DNA from: Acinetobacter sp. TR3
GTDB taxonomy: Bacteria > Pseudomonadota > Gammaproteobacteria > Pseudomonadales > Moraxellaceae
Length of the DNA stretch: 64,000 nt
Assembly: GCF_027105055.1 (NCBI RefSeq)
Contig: NZ_CP114264.1
Span: 2,418,001-2,482,000, forward strand
Direction of reading: 5' to 3'
The stretch's first letter is position 1; every line of letters begins with the position of its first letter. The translations under genes were made by a program, and so were the position numbers. Of this stretch, positions 29,854 to 39,684 are shown piece by piece. Under the pieces are notes generated by a model, which did not search any database, was not told the DNA's origin, and saw only the letters and a list, made by a program, of their open reading frames with translations.

Positions 29854-31329
29854 TTACCAGATATCAGAATCTACTTTCTTCTTCAATTCTGGATAATTAT
29901 CAATCTTAAATTCAGGCTCTTTAATCCCTTTTTTAAGCTGAGAGATATAATCCTTCAATAAAATCAATGCTATCGGAGTCAGCAATAGAATTGCAACCAA
30001 GTTAATGGTCGCCATCAATCCCATCGATAAATCTGCCATAGACCAAACCAATGGAACGCTAGTGATTGCACCGAAGTACACCATAACCAATACTAAAATA
30101 CGGAAAACAAGCATAATTTTAGGATTGTTATTGATGAACTGCACGTTACTTTCCGCGTATGCATAGTTACCAATAATCGAGGTAAAGGCAAATAAGAACA
30201 GAATAATAGCGAGGAAACCACCACCCCAACTGCCAATCTGACTCTCAAGCGCTTTTTGCGTTAAGGTTACACCCTCAAAACCAGCTTCGTGATACATGCC
30301 TGACACCATAATGATAATCGCAGTACATGAACACACAACGAAGGTATCTACAAAGACACCTAGCATTTGCACTAAACCTTGGTTTACTGGATGTTTTACA
30401 TCTGATGCAGCAGCAGCATTTGGTGCTGAACCCATACCTGCCTCATTTGAGAACAAACCACGTTTAATCCCCATCATCATTGCCATAGAAATCATAGCAC
30501 CGAAGAAACCTCCAGCTGCTGCTTCAAACTCAAAAGCTTTTGTGAAAATAAGTTTAAAGATTCCTGGCAACATTGGTAGATTGATGATGGCGATGTACAA
30601 AGCCACGATAATGTAAAGTAATGCCATGAATGGCACGATACCTTCAGCAACTTTTGCGATACGTTTAATACCACCAAAAATAATCAACGCTGTCATTATC
30701 ACTAATCCAATGCCAACCCATGAGATTTCTAGATCTAAACCACCCAAACCTAAAGTTAGATTGGCTTTATCCCATCCCCACGCATGAGAAGTTGCACCAA
30801 TAATCGCATTCGCCTGAACAGCATTAAACACAAACCCATAAGCTAAAATGAGGGAAAGCGCGAAAACAATCCCTAACCATTTTTGTTTTAAACCTTGAGT
30901 AATGTAATACGCAGGTCCACCACGGAATAGTTTATTTTGATGATCTCGCACCTTAAATAACTGTGCAAGCGATGACTCCACAAATGCAGAACTCATACCT
31001 AAGAATGCAGTAAACCACATCCAAAACACCGCACCTGGACCGCCTATCGCAATCGCAATCGCAACACCAGCAACATTACCCACCCCTACACGACTTGCCA
31101 GTCCTGTAACAAATGCCTGAAACGGTGTGATCCCATGCTCGTCCACACATTCTTTACGGCTGCCTTTCATGACTTTGATACTATGAAAGAACAATCTAAT
31201 CTGTACTGCTTTCGTTGCAACAGTATAGAAAATCCCTACTGCCAGTAGAAAAATGACCAGAAAGTCCCATAAAGGATCATTAAAAAAATTTACCCAAGCC
31301 ATCAGGGTGTCATTTAATTTTTCATTCAT
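29854..31329 (-). CDS. Alanine/glycine:cation symporter (AGCS family)
   Basis: Inner-membrane Na+ or H+ symporter importing alanine, glycine or related amino acids. The 491 aa contain about eleven helices and AGCS hallmarks: TGLASRVGVGNVAGVAIAI, GPGAVFWMW, RGGPAYYI and RGLFSNEAGMGSAPNAAA. ATG 31329 is taken in place of GTG 31332. A perfect 18 bp palindrome upstream suggests repression. Neighbour of gltS, also an amino-acid symporter, but separated by a terminator. Confidence 0.93.
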   Translation of the reverse strand: MNEKLNDTLMAWVNFFNDPLWDFLVIFLLAVGIFYTVATKAVQIRLFFHSIKVMKGSRKECVDEHGITPFQAFVTGLASRVGVGNVAGVAIAIAIGGPGAVFWMWFTAFLGMSSAFVESSLAQLFKVRDHQNKLFRGGPAYYITQGLKQKWLGIVFALSLILAYGFVFNAVQANAIIGATSHAWGWDKANLTLGLGGLDLEISWVGIGLVIMTALIIFGGIKRIAKVAEGIVPFMALLYIIVALYIAIINLPMLPGIFKLIFTKAFEFEAAAGGFFGAMISMAMMMGIKRGLFSNEAGMGSAPNAAAASDVKHPVNQGLVQMLGVFVDTFVVCSCTAIIIMVSGMYHEAGFEGVTLTQKALESQIGSWGGGFLAIILFLFAFTSIIGNYAYAESNVQFINNNPKIMLVFRILVLVMVYFGAITSVPLVWSMADLSMGLMATINLVAILLLTPIALILLKDYISQLKKGIKEPEFKIDNYPELKKKVDSDIW

Positions 31330-31352
31330 CACTTATTCGCTTTTAAATATTT

Positions 31353-31370
31353 TATGTACGCCCGTACATA
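31353..31370. promoter_or_regulatory. Perfect 18 bp palindrome in the AGCS promoter, candidate operator
   Basis: TATGTACG-CC-CGTACATA is a perfect 8+2+8 inverted repeat 24 bp before the AGCS ATG. On the minus strand TTGTTA and TACATA, 17 bp apart, could be the -35 and -10, placing the palindrome between and over the -10. This is the typical layout of a repressor (for example TetR-type) operator. Regulator unknown. Confidence 0.55.
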
Positions 31371-31391
31371 TACGATAACAATGGATGAACC

Positions 31392-31415
31392 AAAAAAGCC
31401 CCACATGGGGCTTTT
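31392..31415 (-). terminator. Terminator of gltS
   Basis: Stem AAAAGCCCC / GGGGCTTTT with loop ATGT, followed on the minus strand by further T, 9 bp after the gltS stop. Confidence 0.88.
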
Positions 31416-31423
31416 GATCCGAC

Positions 31424-32659
31424 TTAGGCAAAGAATTTCAAAATTAATTGAATTACTGTTGCATTAATTAAATCAACAAAGAACGCACCACAAAGCGGAA
31501 CAATTAAAAATGCTTTATGTGATGGTCCATACATGTTGGTAATTGCTTGCATGTTAGCAACAGCTGTTGGCGTTGCTCCCATACCGAAACCACAGTGACC
31601 AGCAGCAAGAACTGCTGCATCATAATTTTTGCCCATGACACGGAAAGTAATAAATGCTGCATACAACGCCATGGTAATGGTTTGCGCACCCAAAATTACA
31701 ACCAGCGGGCCAGCCAAATCGGCTAATTGCCACAACTTTAATGACAACAATGCCATCGCTAAATAAAGTGACAAAGATGCATTACCAAACACATCGATTG
31801 CACGATCAAAAATATCAACTTTTAATACGCTTTCTAAAATATTACGCAGGATGACACCACCACCCAATGCCCATACAAAGGTTGGTAACTCAAACCATGT
31901 GCCTTTGCTATAACCTGTCATAAACTCAGCAAATGCTAGACACGCCGCAAACATACCCAATGTGGTAATCGCATTATCGGCCGTGATTAAACGCACTTGA
32001 TGTGGATTTTCAAATGGTGCGAGTTCGTCAGGGTGTTGATCTAAATGGGTATCACGATTCTTAATCGCAGTGGATGATTGTTCTTGAGCGAGGCTATAAC
32101 GATTGATTAATAATTTTGCAAGTGGCCCACCAATGATGCCGCCAATGATCAAACCAAAAGTTGCACTTGCCATACCTAGCGCTAATGCACCCTGAATTCC
32201 ATGTTGGCTTTCAAGAATTTCACCCCATGCCCCTGCTGTACCGTGTCCACCTGTTAAAGTAATTGAACCTGCAATCAACCCGACCAAAGGATCAATACCT
32301 AAAAGAGTTGCGAGGCTCATACCGACAGCATTTTGAATCACGATAAACGAAGCAACACAGACTAGAAAAATAACCAGTCCTAGTCCACCTTCTTTTAACT
32401 TCATAAAATTGGCACTCAAACCAATTGAAGCAAAGAAAATCAGCATAAAACTCGTTTGTAATTGGCTACTAAAAACAATGCTATAACTCCACATTGAATG
32501 TACCAATAACGAAACAACAGCTGCAACCAAGCCACCAGCTACAGGTTCAGGAATATTGTAACGACGCAAGAAATCAATTTGATTGACAAGAAAACGCCCT
32601 AACAGCAGCACAATGACGGCTGAAATCAGGGTATAAAAACCATTAAAAGTAAATTCCAT
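31424..32659 (-). CDS. gltS: Sodium/glutamate symporter GltS
   Basis: Na+-coupled glutamate importer of the inner membrane. The 411 aa are almost wholly membrane helices in two inverted halves, with the two reentrant-loop GGxG-type motifs: TGGHGTAGAWGE in the first half and GHCGFGMGATPTA in the second. GGAAGA precedes the ATG. Single gene with its own terminator. Together with the AGCS symporter and the DcaP-like porin it forms an amino-acid/dicarboxylate uptake neighbourhood. Confidence 0.95.
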   Translation of the reverse strand: MEFTFNGFYTLISAVIVLLLGRFLVNQIDFLRRYNIPEPVAGGLVAAVVSLLVHSMWSYSIVFSSQLQTSFMLIFFASIGLSANFMKLKEGGLGLVIFLVCVASFIVIQNAVGMSLATLLGIDPLVGLIAGSITLTGGHGTAGAWGEILESQHGIQGALALGMASATFGLIIGGIIGGPLAKLLINRYSLAQEQSSTAIKNRDTHLDQHPDELAPFENPHQVRLITADNAITTLGMFAACLAFAEFMTGYSKGTWFELPTFVWALGGGVILRNILESVLKVDIFDRAIDVFGNASLSLYLAMALLSLKLWQLADLAGPLVVILGAQTITMALYAAFITFRVMGKNYDAAVLAAGHCGFGMGATPTAVANMQAITNMYGPSHKAFLIVPLCGAFFVDLINATVIQLILKFFA

Positions 32660-32672
32660 ATCTTCTTCCGTT

Positions 32673-32722
32673 TATTTTATTAGTCTTTTAGACGGTTTTT
32701 CCATCGTGTAGCTAATAAAATA
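32673..32722. repeat. 11 bp inverted repeat in the gltS 5' region
   Basis: TATTTTATTAG (32673-32683) and CTAATAAAATA (32712-32722) are perfect inverted copies 28 bp apart, just upstream of gltS. It could be a leader hairpin or a split operator; being AT-rich, chance is not excluded. Confidence 0.4.
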
Positions 32723-32840
32723 GTAACTCTCAAAATGAGTGAAAACTCAATCAACTTAATAAAAAGCATACAGTTCTTTGTAAGAACTCAACCAAATGAA
32801 GCGATTGGTTTGCACGGATGATTACGTTTATAGGATTAGG

Positions 32841-34178
32841 CTAGAAGTTGTAGCGAGCCATTGCGCCTACGCGGTTATCCTTACCTTTTAGACCATTAAA
32901 AGTTTTACGTTCACCATAGATATACTCCAAACCAAACGTAATCGGAGTAACTGGTGAATACATGATGTTCCACCAACCTTGTTGTAAGGTTTTGTTCTGC
33001 GTTGTATCCGCAAATGCTTGTTGTGCAAATTGATTATTATCTTTTGCAAACATTGCACCATACGCTAAAGTACTACGTAATTTAGGGCTAACTTGATAAG
33101 TTGTACCAACGGTGAGTGCATCAAACTCATTCAGATTCAACTCAAAACTATTGGGATTTACATTAAAAGCATTATTGGTATAGAGCAAAAACTTACTATC
33201 ACCTTTCACATGCGAATAATCAATCATCGCCTGTAATGAATCCGTAAATTTATACTTGCTTCCTACCGCAATTCCCCAACCCAAATCAGCATCATCAGCA
33301 CTCAATTGTTTATTATTTTGATCATAATTTGCCTTACTACGTGCCTCTGTCACTAACACACGAGCAGACATTGTTCCTTTGCCATCTTCAAAATCATATT
33401 TTAACTTAGAGGTTAAAGCTGGCACTCGGTTGTCGTCATTGCCTTTTTCTAAAGCAAGCATATAACTGATGTCTGGATTAAATTTTCCGCTATAGCGAAC
33501 CATCGGAGTACGATAAGTACCGACCCCTAGAGGAGAATTGAAATCAATCATTTCTGGCTGTAAATCTGTCGCCAAGAACGTAGATGTGGTTTGACCAAAT
33601 AACCAATTGTTTAAAGTTATATACGCATGACGAATACGAATCGTATCGTTACTACTACCACCACGAAAATCAACTTCTAATTTCCCACCAACATCCGCTT
33701 CTTGAATGGGTGCTTTAAAGTCGAGACCTAATCGTGTCACCGTCGCAGTGCTATAAAAACGATCACTATTTTTTTCATTTCCCTCAAGATCAACTTTATT
33801 GATTCGGTTGAAAATGCCATCGCCGCCTTTGGCTTGATACGATGCATCACCACGTAAAAAACCATATAACTGAACTTGTGCGCCTGAAGCAGAATTAAAA
33901 CTTAAAGCTGATGGTTGAGAAGATGCTTCCGTATGCTTCGGCATGTTTTGGTTCTGCGCAGCCACAGATGTTTGTGTAGCTTGTTGAGGCATCTCATTTT
34001 TTTGTTTTGACTGTGGAACATATTGTTCCAATAAAGCTCTTAATTCTTTTACTTCATCTCGAAGTTGTTGAATTTGTTCTTGTTCGCTAGCAGCCTGCGC
34101 ATTGTTCATCATGAAGACAGCAATGGTAAACGCCAATCCCTGAACTATGAACGGCTTACGGATGAGAGGTAAACTCAT
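32841..34178 (-). CDS. DcaP-like trimeric outer-membrane porin
   Basis: Outer-membrane channel of the Acinetobacter DcaP family, which passes dicarboxylates and related anions. From ATG 34178 (strong AGGAGC upstream; longer starts lack one) the 445 aa have a signal peptide ending NAQA|ASEQ. A periplasmic coiled coil (EQIQQLRDEVKELRALLEQY) follows, as in DcaP, then a Gln/Ser linker. The 16-strand-type barrel starts near VQLYGFLRGDASY and ends ARYNF. C-terminal Phe fits barrel insertion. Substrate of this copy is inferred from the family. Confidence 0.88.
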   Translation of the reverse strand: MSLPLIRKPFIVQGLAFTIAVFMMNNAQAASEQEQIQQLRDEVKELRALLEQYVPQSKQKNEMPQQATQTSVAAQNQNMPKHTEASSQPSALSFNSASGAQVQLYGFLRGDASYQAKGGDGIFNRINKVDLEGNEKNSDRFYSTATVTRLGLDFKAPIQEADVGGKLEVDFRGGSSNDTIRIRHAYITLNNWLFGQTTSTFLATDLQPEMIDFNSPLGVGTYRTPMVRYSGKFNPDISYMLALEKGNDDNRVPALTSKLKYDFEDGKGTMSARVLVTEARSKANYDQNNKQLSADDADLGWGIAVGSKYKFTDSLQAMIDYSHVKGDSKFLLYTNNAFNVNPNSFELNLNEFDALTVGTTYQVSPKLRSTLAYGAMFAKDNNQFAQQAFADTTQNKTLQQGWWNIMYSPVTPITFGLEYIYGERKTFNGLKGKDNRVGAMARYNF

Positions 34179-34599
34179 GAGAAGCTCCTGTATTCGTGTA
34201 TATTTCAACATTTTCCATAAGCATAAAATTGGGTAAATAAATATGCTTATCATAGAAAACTTCCCTCACCTTCTTGGTCAGAAAAGCCTAATCAATTTTT
34301 AAAAAGGGCGTATTATGCATAAATTTAGATTATTGTGTGTATTTTTTTATTCCAATCATCATAACGATTTCAGCGTGTATCAATAAATACTATTTCTATT
34401 TCATTGTGTTACAAATATATTTCTTTTTCACATAAACATAACAAATTAAAAATTTTATGGATAATCTCATCTCGTTAATCTTTACTCGACTATTTTTTAA
34501 TCAAATCTCAATCTACGACTAAAAATCCATCCTCAAATCTATCTTATTACTTTATAGTCTCACCACATGAGAAAGAGCAATAAGCTTAGGAACCTTAAG
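34179..34599. other. 421 bp AT-rich divergent region between the DcaP-like porin and the nitroreductase
   Basis: No gene is supported; in-frame extensions of both neighbours run into it but lack ribosome sites. It carries the dcaP-like ribosome site (AGGAGC) at its left edge and AGGAA at 34588-34592 for the nitroreductase. Promoters for both genes must lie here, but I see no confident box pair. Confidence 0.45.
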
Positions 34600-35307
34600 A
34601 TGAACATGGAACAAATCCGCTATGTGGATGATGCGATTACAACCCGTCATTCTGTACGTGCATTTTTAGATACGCCAGTTGCAACAGAGACAATCAAAGA
34701 TATTTTAAATGTTGCCGCTCGTGCGCCATCAGGTACGAATACTCAACCATGGAAAGTCTATGTGGTAACAGGCCAAAAACGCGCCGAGATGATTGAGCGA
34801 GTTTGTGCTGCTCAACAAGCACTTTTTCAACAACCAGAACTCGCTGAAGAATATCAAGAAACTTTCGCCTACTACCCTGAAACATGGATTTCACCATTTA
34901 TTGATCGTCGTCGTGAAAATGGCTGGGGACTATATGGTTTGCTAGGTATTCAAAAAGGCGAAAAAGAAAAAATGGCTGCGCAACAATTGCGTAACTATCA
35001 ATTGTTTGATGCGCCTGTCGCACTTTATTTTACAGTCAATAAAGCAATGGGAATTGGTTCAAAAATGGATATTTCCATGATGATCCAAAATGTAATGATT
35101 GCGGCAAAAGCACGTGGTTTAGATACTTGCCCACAAGCCGCATGGAATCATTTTCACCCCATCGTTTTAGATGTTTTGGGTGCTCCAGAAAATGAAGAGT
35201 TGGTTTGTACAATTGCCTTGGGATATGCTGATCCTGATCATATCGTCAATACCTTCATTACTCCCCGCGAACCCGTTGAAAACTTTACAGTATTTTTAGA
35301 CCAGTAA
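34600..35307 (+). CDS. Nitroreductase family protein (NAD(P)H-dependent, FMN)
   Basis: Flavin oxidoreductase that reduces nitro- or quinone-type compounds; cytosolic. The 235 aa start at ATG 34600, with AGGAA 7 bases upstream. The FMN-binding N-terminus TTRHSVRAFLDTPV, the RAPSGTNTQPW motif near residue 45, GLDTCPQAAW and ALGYADP are standard family features. Convergent with the MFS pump gene. Physiological substrate unknown. Confidence 0.9.
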   Translation: MNMEQIRYVDDAITTRHSVRAFLDTPVATETIKDILNVAARAPSGTNTQPWKVYVVTGQKRAEMIERVCAAQQALFQQPELAEEYQETFAYYPETWISPFIDRRRENGWGLYGLLGIQKGEKEKMAAQQLRNYQLFDAPVALYFTVNKAMGIGSKMDISMMIQNVMIAAKARGLDTCPQAAWNHFHPIVLDVLGAPENEELVCTIALGYADPDHIVNTFITPREPVENFTVFLDQ

Positions 35308-35318
35308 ATTGTTTAAAT

Positions 35319-35346
35319 AACAGTATCTCTATGCAGAGGTACTGTT
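35319..35346. terminator. Terminator between the nitroreductase and MFS genes
   Basis: Stem AACAGTATCTCT / AGAGGTACTGTT (one G-U position) with loop ATGC between convergent genes; the MFS stop codon is inside it. Only short T runs follow. Confidence 0.7.
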
Positions 35347-36546
35347 TTGTAGTTGTTTTCCAACTTTTAAAATTGCAAACAAACCTGCGCTAGTAAACAT
35401 AAACATCATAATGCCCATATTGAGGCTCGCTTTCCATAACAAGAAATTTAAAATTACGCCACCCAACAAACCACATGCAAACTGCATACTCCCCATAATC
35501 GCACTCGCAGTTCCAGCACGCGCACCCTGCTTAGACATCGCCAAAGCCATTGCATTAGGACCAGTTAATCCAATACCAGACACAACTAAAAAAAGACCAG
35601 ACATTAATAACCACAATGGTGCATTCGCCATCAGCCCTGCACTGATGACAACAACTGCTCCAAAGCATTGAATCGAACCACCTAATCGTAACCGCTGAAA
35701 AATACCCATTCGAGTATTTAAGTGCTTATTGATTGAAGACATCAACATAATCCCAGCTGCATTAAATGCAAATGCATAAGAAAACTGTTGCTGAGACAGT
35801 CCGTACTGCCCCATAAAAACGGCTGAAGCAGAGCTGATATAACAAAATAATGCTGCGCCAGTTAAACAACCTGCAAACATTGGCACTCTGAAGCTGTCAT
35901 CTTTTAGAATTGCAGCATAAAGTGTGGTGACTTGATGAGTCGATAATTTTAAACGGCGTTCAATAGGTAATGATTCTTTAAAGAAGAAATGTATACATAA
36001 CCAGCAGATCACACCAATCATTGCCAGCGTCAGAAAAATAGCCTGCCATGGGAAAAATGTCAGAATCCATGCACCAAACATCGGGGCTAGAATAGGCGCA
36101 AGCCCCATTACGATCATCATGCTTGAAAAGGCTTGAGCTGAACCTTGCATGTCTAAGCGATCACGTATAGCTGCTCTTGCAATCACCACCCCTACACAGC
36201 CACCTAAAGCCTGAAAAATTCGTGCAGCAATCAAAGCCCATTCATTTGTTGTAAACGCACAAGCCAAACTTGCAATCACATAAAGGCTAAGCCCAAAATA
36301 TAAGGGGGGTTTACGTCCAATACGATCACTCACAGGTCCATAAATTAATTGACCTATGGCTAAACCAAAAAAGTAAGCAGGTAATGTATTTGCAATCATT
36401 TGGGTACTTACCCCAAACTCATTTGCCATTTGGGGCAATGCGGGTAAATACATATCAATTGACAATGGACCAAGTGCTGTCAACAAAGCAAGTAACAAAA
36501 TCCATGCTGTTGAATACTGACGCTGATTCGATTGTTCTACCTGCAT
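35329..36546 (-). CDS. Bcr/CflA-family multidrug efflux MFS transporter
   Basis: Twelve-helix drug:H+ antiporter of the inner membrane. The 405 aa open with ALGPLSIDMYLPALP, the Bcr/CflA signature in helix 1, then the MFS motif GPVSDRIGRKPPLYFG (about 71-86) and LGGCVGVVIARAAIRD. GAGG precedes ATG 36546. Substrates in other bacteria include bicyclomycin, chloramphenicol and sulfonamides; which apply here is unknown. Monocistronic. Confidence 0.92.
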   Translation of the reverse strand: MQVEQSNQRQYSTAWILLLALLTALGPLSIDMYLPALPQMANEFGVSTQMIANTLPAYFFGLAIGQLIYGPVSDRIGRKPPLYFGLSLYVIASLACAFTTNEWALIAARIFQALGGCVGVVIARAAIRDRLDMQGSAQAFSSMMIVMGLAPILAPMFGAWILTFFPWQAIFLTLAMIGVICWLCIHFFFKESLPIERRLKLSTHQVTTLYAAILKDDSFRVPMFAGCLTGAALFCYISSASAVFMGQYGLSQQQFSYAFAFNAAGIMLMSSINKHLNTRMGIFQRLRLGGSIQCFGAVVVISAGLMANAPLWLLMSGLFLVVSGIGLTGPNAMALAMSKQGARAGTASAIMGSMQFACGLLGGVILNFLLWKASLNMGIMMFMFTSAGLFAILKVGKQLQNSTSA

Positions 36547-36687
36547 AATCCTCTACTTTTCAAGTTTATTTATTTTTCTAAGCTTAGCATCCTCACCATA
36601 TTTGTGCATAATATTAGAGTCTACTGATACCTGAAAATGTTAACAGGCATGACCATAAATTGATTGCCGAATATAAAAGGACAACCA

Positions 36688-38862
36688 TTGAATCCTTGGC
36701 TCGCACGTTTAAAACAAACTACTTATAACACCACGTTAATGTATAACGTGCGTATGCTGATTGCTTTCGCAGGAACAGCATTCGTTCCTTATCTTTTAAA
36801 TTTTCAACTTGCGACGATTCCACTGACTTTAGGCGTTGTTGCCGCAGCAATTAGTGATATTGATGATCGCTTTTCTGTCCGTATTCAGAACCAGATTTAT
36901 ACCTATATTGGATTTTTTATCACAGCTGCATCGGTTCAATTGTTATTTCCTTATCCAATTGTCTTTGCAATTGGACTCATTGTTTCATGTATTGGTTGGA
37001 TTTTATTAGGCTCTTTGGGGCGGCGTTATGCGACCATCGCTTACGGATGTTTAGTGATTTCTGTCTATACCATGCTCGGTGTACACTTATTTGAACAATG
37101 GTATTTACAACCAGCATTCTTAGTTTTAGGAGCCGCTTGGTATGGATTACTTTCAACAATCAGTTTCTTGCTTTTCCCTGTACGAAAAGTACAAGACCAA
37201 CTTTATGCATCCTATAATGCTTTAGGTAGTTTTTTATTTGCTAAATCAAACTTATTTGATGTGGACATGACTCCATCCAGTTATCAACAAAGTATGATTG
37301 ATATTGCATTAGAAAATGGCAAATTGGTGGCGATTTTTAATGATATGCGAATGTCACTGTTAACCCGTTTAAAAGGTGACCGCGGCCAGAAAGATACACG
37401 TCGCAGTCTACAATACTATTTCGTTGCACAAGATATTCATGAACGTGCAGACTCCGCGCATATTGATTATCAAAAGCTGGCAAAAGTATTTCAACACAGT
37501 GATATCTTATTCCGTTTTCAACGTATTCTCACGATTCAGGGTAAAGCCTGTCAGGATTTAGCTCAATCAATTTTAAGCCGTACCCCTTATGTGCATAACA
37601 AACGCTTTAAACACAGCTTTGAAAATTTAAGAGTTTCCTTAGAAAAATTAAGAGAAGATGGACTTTATGATCAAGTCCGCATCAATGCATTATTTGCACT
37701 CTATCAAAATCTTAAATCGATTGATGCACAATTACAGAATTTAGAAACGGAAAGAAATCTAAAATTAATCAATGCAAAACAAGCAGAAAATCAATTAAAA
37801 GATGATGACCTAAAAGGTTGGAATGATATTCTAGTCCGTGTTAAACAACATTTAACCCCTGAGTCTGTGCTATTTCGCCATGCAGTTAGACTTTCAATCG
37901 TCTTGTTTATTGGTTATGTCTTTATTCAAGTAACCCATATTGCTTACGGTTACTGGATTTTGCTCACAGCATTGTTTGTTTGCCAACCTAACTTTAATGC
38001 CACCAAACGCCGCTTATATTTGCGAATTGTCGGAACGTTGATAGGCATTATTGTGGGGCTAACCATCATCTATTTTATTCCATCGGTTGAAGGGCAACTG
38101 GTGATGTTAGTTCTCAGTGGCGTATTATTTTTAGAGCTTCGTAGTAAACAGTATGCTCAAGCAACAGCTTTTATTACGATTCTCGCTTTAATTAACTTTA
38201 ATCTAGATGGTTCTGCATTTGCGGCAGGATTCCCACGCTTTATTGATACCTTGATCGGCTGTGCCTTGGCATGGTTTGGGGTCAGTTTCATATGGCCCGA
38301 TTGGAAATTCCGTAGGCTACCTCGCTCGATCCAACGTTCTTTACAAGCCCAATGTACCTACTTAGCAGAAGTAATTGAGCAATATCATCAAGGTCGTAAT
38401 AATGCATTAAATTATCGTGTAGTTCGGCGCGCTGCGCACAATACTGATGCAGAAGTTGCTTCTCTCATTTCCACACTTGCCACAGAACCAAATATTGAAT
38501 CTACGCAGAAAACCCTAGCGTTTGAATTCCTCTGTTTAAGTCATACTTTTTTAAGTTATATCGCTGCACTAGGCGCTCATCGTGAACAAATTCAAGATCA
38601 AGAGATTTTAACACTGCTCGATCAAGCATTGGATGATATCCAAGGTGCGCTCCTCAGAGATGAAGTCCCTGATTTATCAGCACAAAATATGATGCAAACT
38701 ATACGAGAGCATTTAAATCGCAATGATGAAAACAATCAAAAATCCTTGATCATTTTGCAACAACTTTCGCTCATGCTGAGTATTTTAACTCGTTTAAGTA
38801 TGCTCAAACAGAGTTTAAGCCATGAACCAAATGAAGATGGCACTGAGTTTGCATCTCTCTAA
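36688..38862 (+). CDS. FUSC-family (YccS-like) inner-membrane protein
   Basis: Large membrane protein of the YccS/fusaric-acid-resistance type, thought to act in efflux of aromatic acids or envelope maintenance. 724 aa: an N-terminal block of about six helices (residues 15-165), a long soluble helical middle with coiled coil (LQNLETERNLKLINAKQAE), a second helix block near residues 395-540, and a soluble C-terminus. Start: TTG at 36688, because AAAGGA lies six bases upstream; an upstream TTG at 36664 has none. Divergent from the MFS pump gene. Confidence 0.85.
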   Translation: MNPWLARLKQTTYNTTLMYNVRMLIAFAGTAFVPYLLNFQLATIPLTLGVVAAAISDIDDRFSVRIQNQIYTYIGFFITAASVQLLFPYPIVFAIGLIVSCIGWILLGSLGRRYATIAYGCLVISVYTMLGVHLFEQWYLQPAFLVLGAAWYGLLSTISFLLFPVRKVQDQLYASYNALGSFLFAKSNLFDVDMTPSSYQQSMIDIALENGKLVAIFNDMRMSLLTRLKGDRGQKDTRRSLQYYFVAQDIHERADSAHIDYQKLAKVFQHSDILFRFQRILTIQGKACQDLAQSILSRTPYVHNKRFKHSFENLRVSLEKLREDGLYDQVRINALFALYQNLKSIDAQLQNLETERNLKLINAKQAENQLKDDDLKGWNDILVRVKQHLTPESVLFRHAVRLSIVLFIGYVFIQVTHIAYGYWILLTALFVCQPNFNATKRRLYLRIVGTLIGIIVGLTIIYFIPSVEGQLVMLVLSGVLFLELRSKQYAQATAFITILALINFNLDGSAFAAGFPRFIDTLIGCALAWFGVSFIWPDWKFRRLPRSIQRSLQAQCTYLAEVIEQYHQGRNNALNYRVVRRAAHNTDAEVASLISTLATEPNIESTQKTLAFEFLCLSHTFLSYIAALGAHREQIQDQEILTLLDQALDDIQGALLRDEVPDLSAQNMMQTIREHLNRNDENNQKSLIILQQLSLMLSILTRLSMLKQSLSHEPNEDGTEFASL

Positions 38863-38941
38863 TGTATCAGCCATTGGCATAATATCTTTGAGTGCCAATT
38901 GGTGTTAAACTTAACCCAGTTCTAAACTTATTTTTTAAACT

Positions 38942-39526
38942 ATGACCGCCAAAACGCTATACGCTTATACGCTACAACCTGTTCCTTACGAAGTTTCTGA
39001 AGTTGAACAACGTCAAGCTCAACTGATGATTTGGCGTAGTACCAATAAATTCAGTAAAAAAGCATGGATGATTATGATTGCACTTGTGGTGCTTTCATTG
39101 GTTTCAGCAGGACTCATTAAATATTATTCGACTTATTCAACCGTCCTATGTTGGATCGTGATGATCGGTGTGATCCTCTTTTATCTTGTAAAAAAATTTG
39201 GTCTTGAATGGTACGTAAAACGTAAAATGAATGAGTTCCCTGTTCAAGAAATTAAAGGAATTCGTTTAGGTGTGCAACCACATGGTATTGTGATGCGCCA
39301 AAAGATGGGACTTCAAGAAGGCACCGCAACGATTGGTTGGAAAGACATTTACGAATGGTACAGTTCTCCTGATTTTATTTTGGTGAATTTCAAGGTAAAA
39401 ACACCAAAAGGTGAAGAACAACAAGGTGCATATATTTTACCAAAACGTATGGACTCAAAGAATTTCCCGTTCACAACCATACGCAAACATTTAAATGAAA
39501 CGGTAGGCGCAGCTAAATCAATCTAA
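38942..39526 (+). CDS. YcxB-like membrane protein
   Basis: 194 aa with two adjacent helices at about residues 40-62 and 66-84 and a soluble C-terminal domain (RLGVQPHGIVMRQ ... GWKDIYEWYSSPDFILV) resembling the YcxB-like domain. The role of this domain is not known. 79 bp after the FUSC gene on the same strand and closed by a terminator, so possibly cotranscribed with it. Confidence 0.75.
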   Translation: MTAKTLYAYTLQPVPYEVSEVEQRQAQLMIWRSTNKFSKKAWMIMIALVVLSLVSAGLIKYYSTYSTVLCWIVMIGVILFYLVKKFGLEWYVKRKMNEFPVQEIKGIRLGVQPHGIVMRQKMGLQEGTATIGWKDIYEWYSSPDFILVNFKVKTPKGEEQQGAYILPKRMDSKNFPFTTIRKHLNETVGAAKSI

Positions 39527-39544
39527 CCCATTATTCATACAAAG

Positions 39545-39570
39545 ACCTCTCTTGATGAGAGGTTTTTTTA
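39545..39570 (+). terminator. Terminator of the FUSC-YcxB pair
   Basis: Stem ACCTCTC / GAGAGGT with loop TTGAT and T7, 18 bp after the YcxB-like stop. Confidence 0.88.
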
Positions 39571-39684
39571 ACCGTATTAATTTAATGATAATAATAATCA
39601 ATATTCCCCACAACATACATATTATCGCCCTATTGTTCAGTTATAATTTTTAAATGAATCTCCTTTTCTTCTTATTTTCTGACC

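Noticed and set aside
38869..38905. Short inverted repeat ATTGGCA / TGCCAAT between the FUSC and YcxB-like genes
   Set aside because: A 7 bp stem with a 13-base loop and no T run; too weak to call a terminator.
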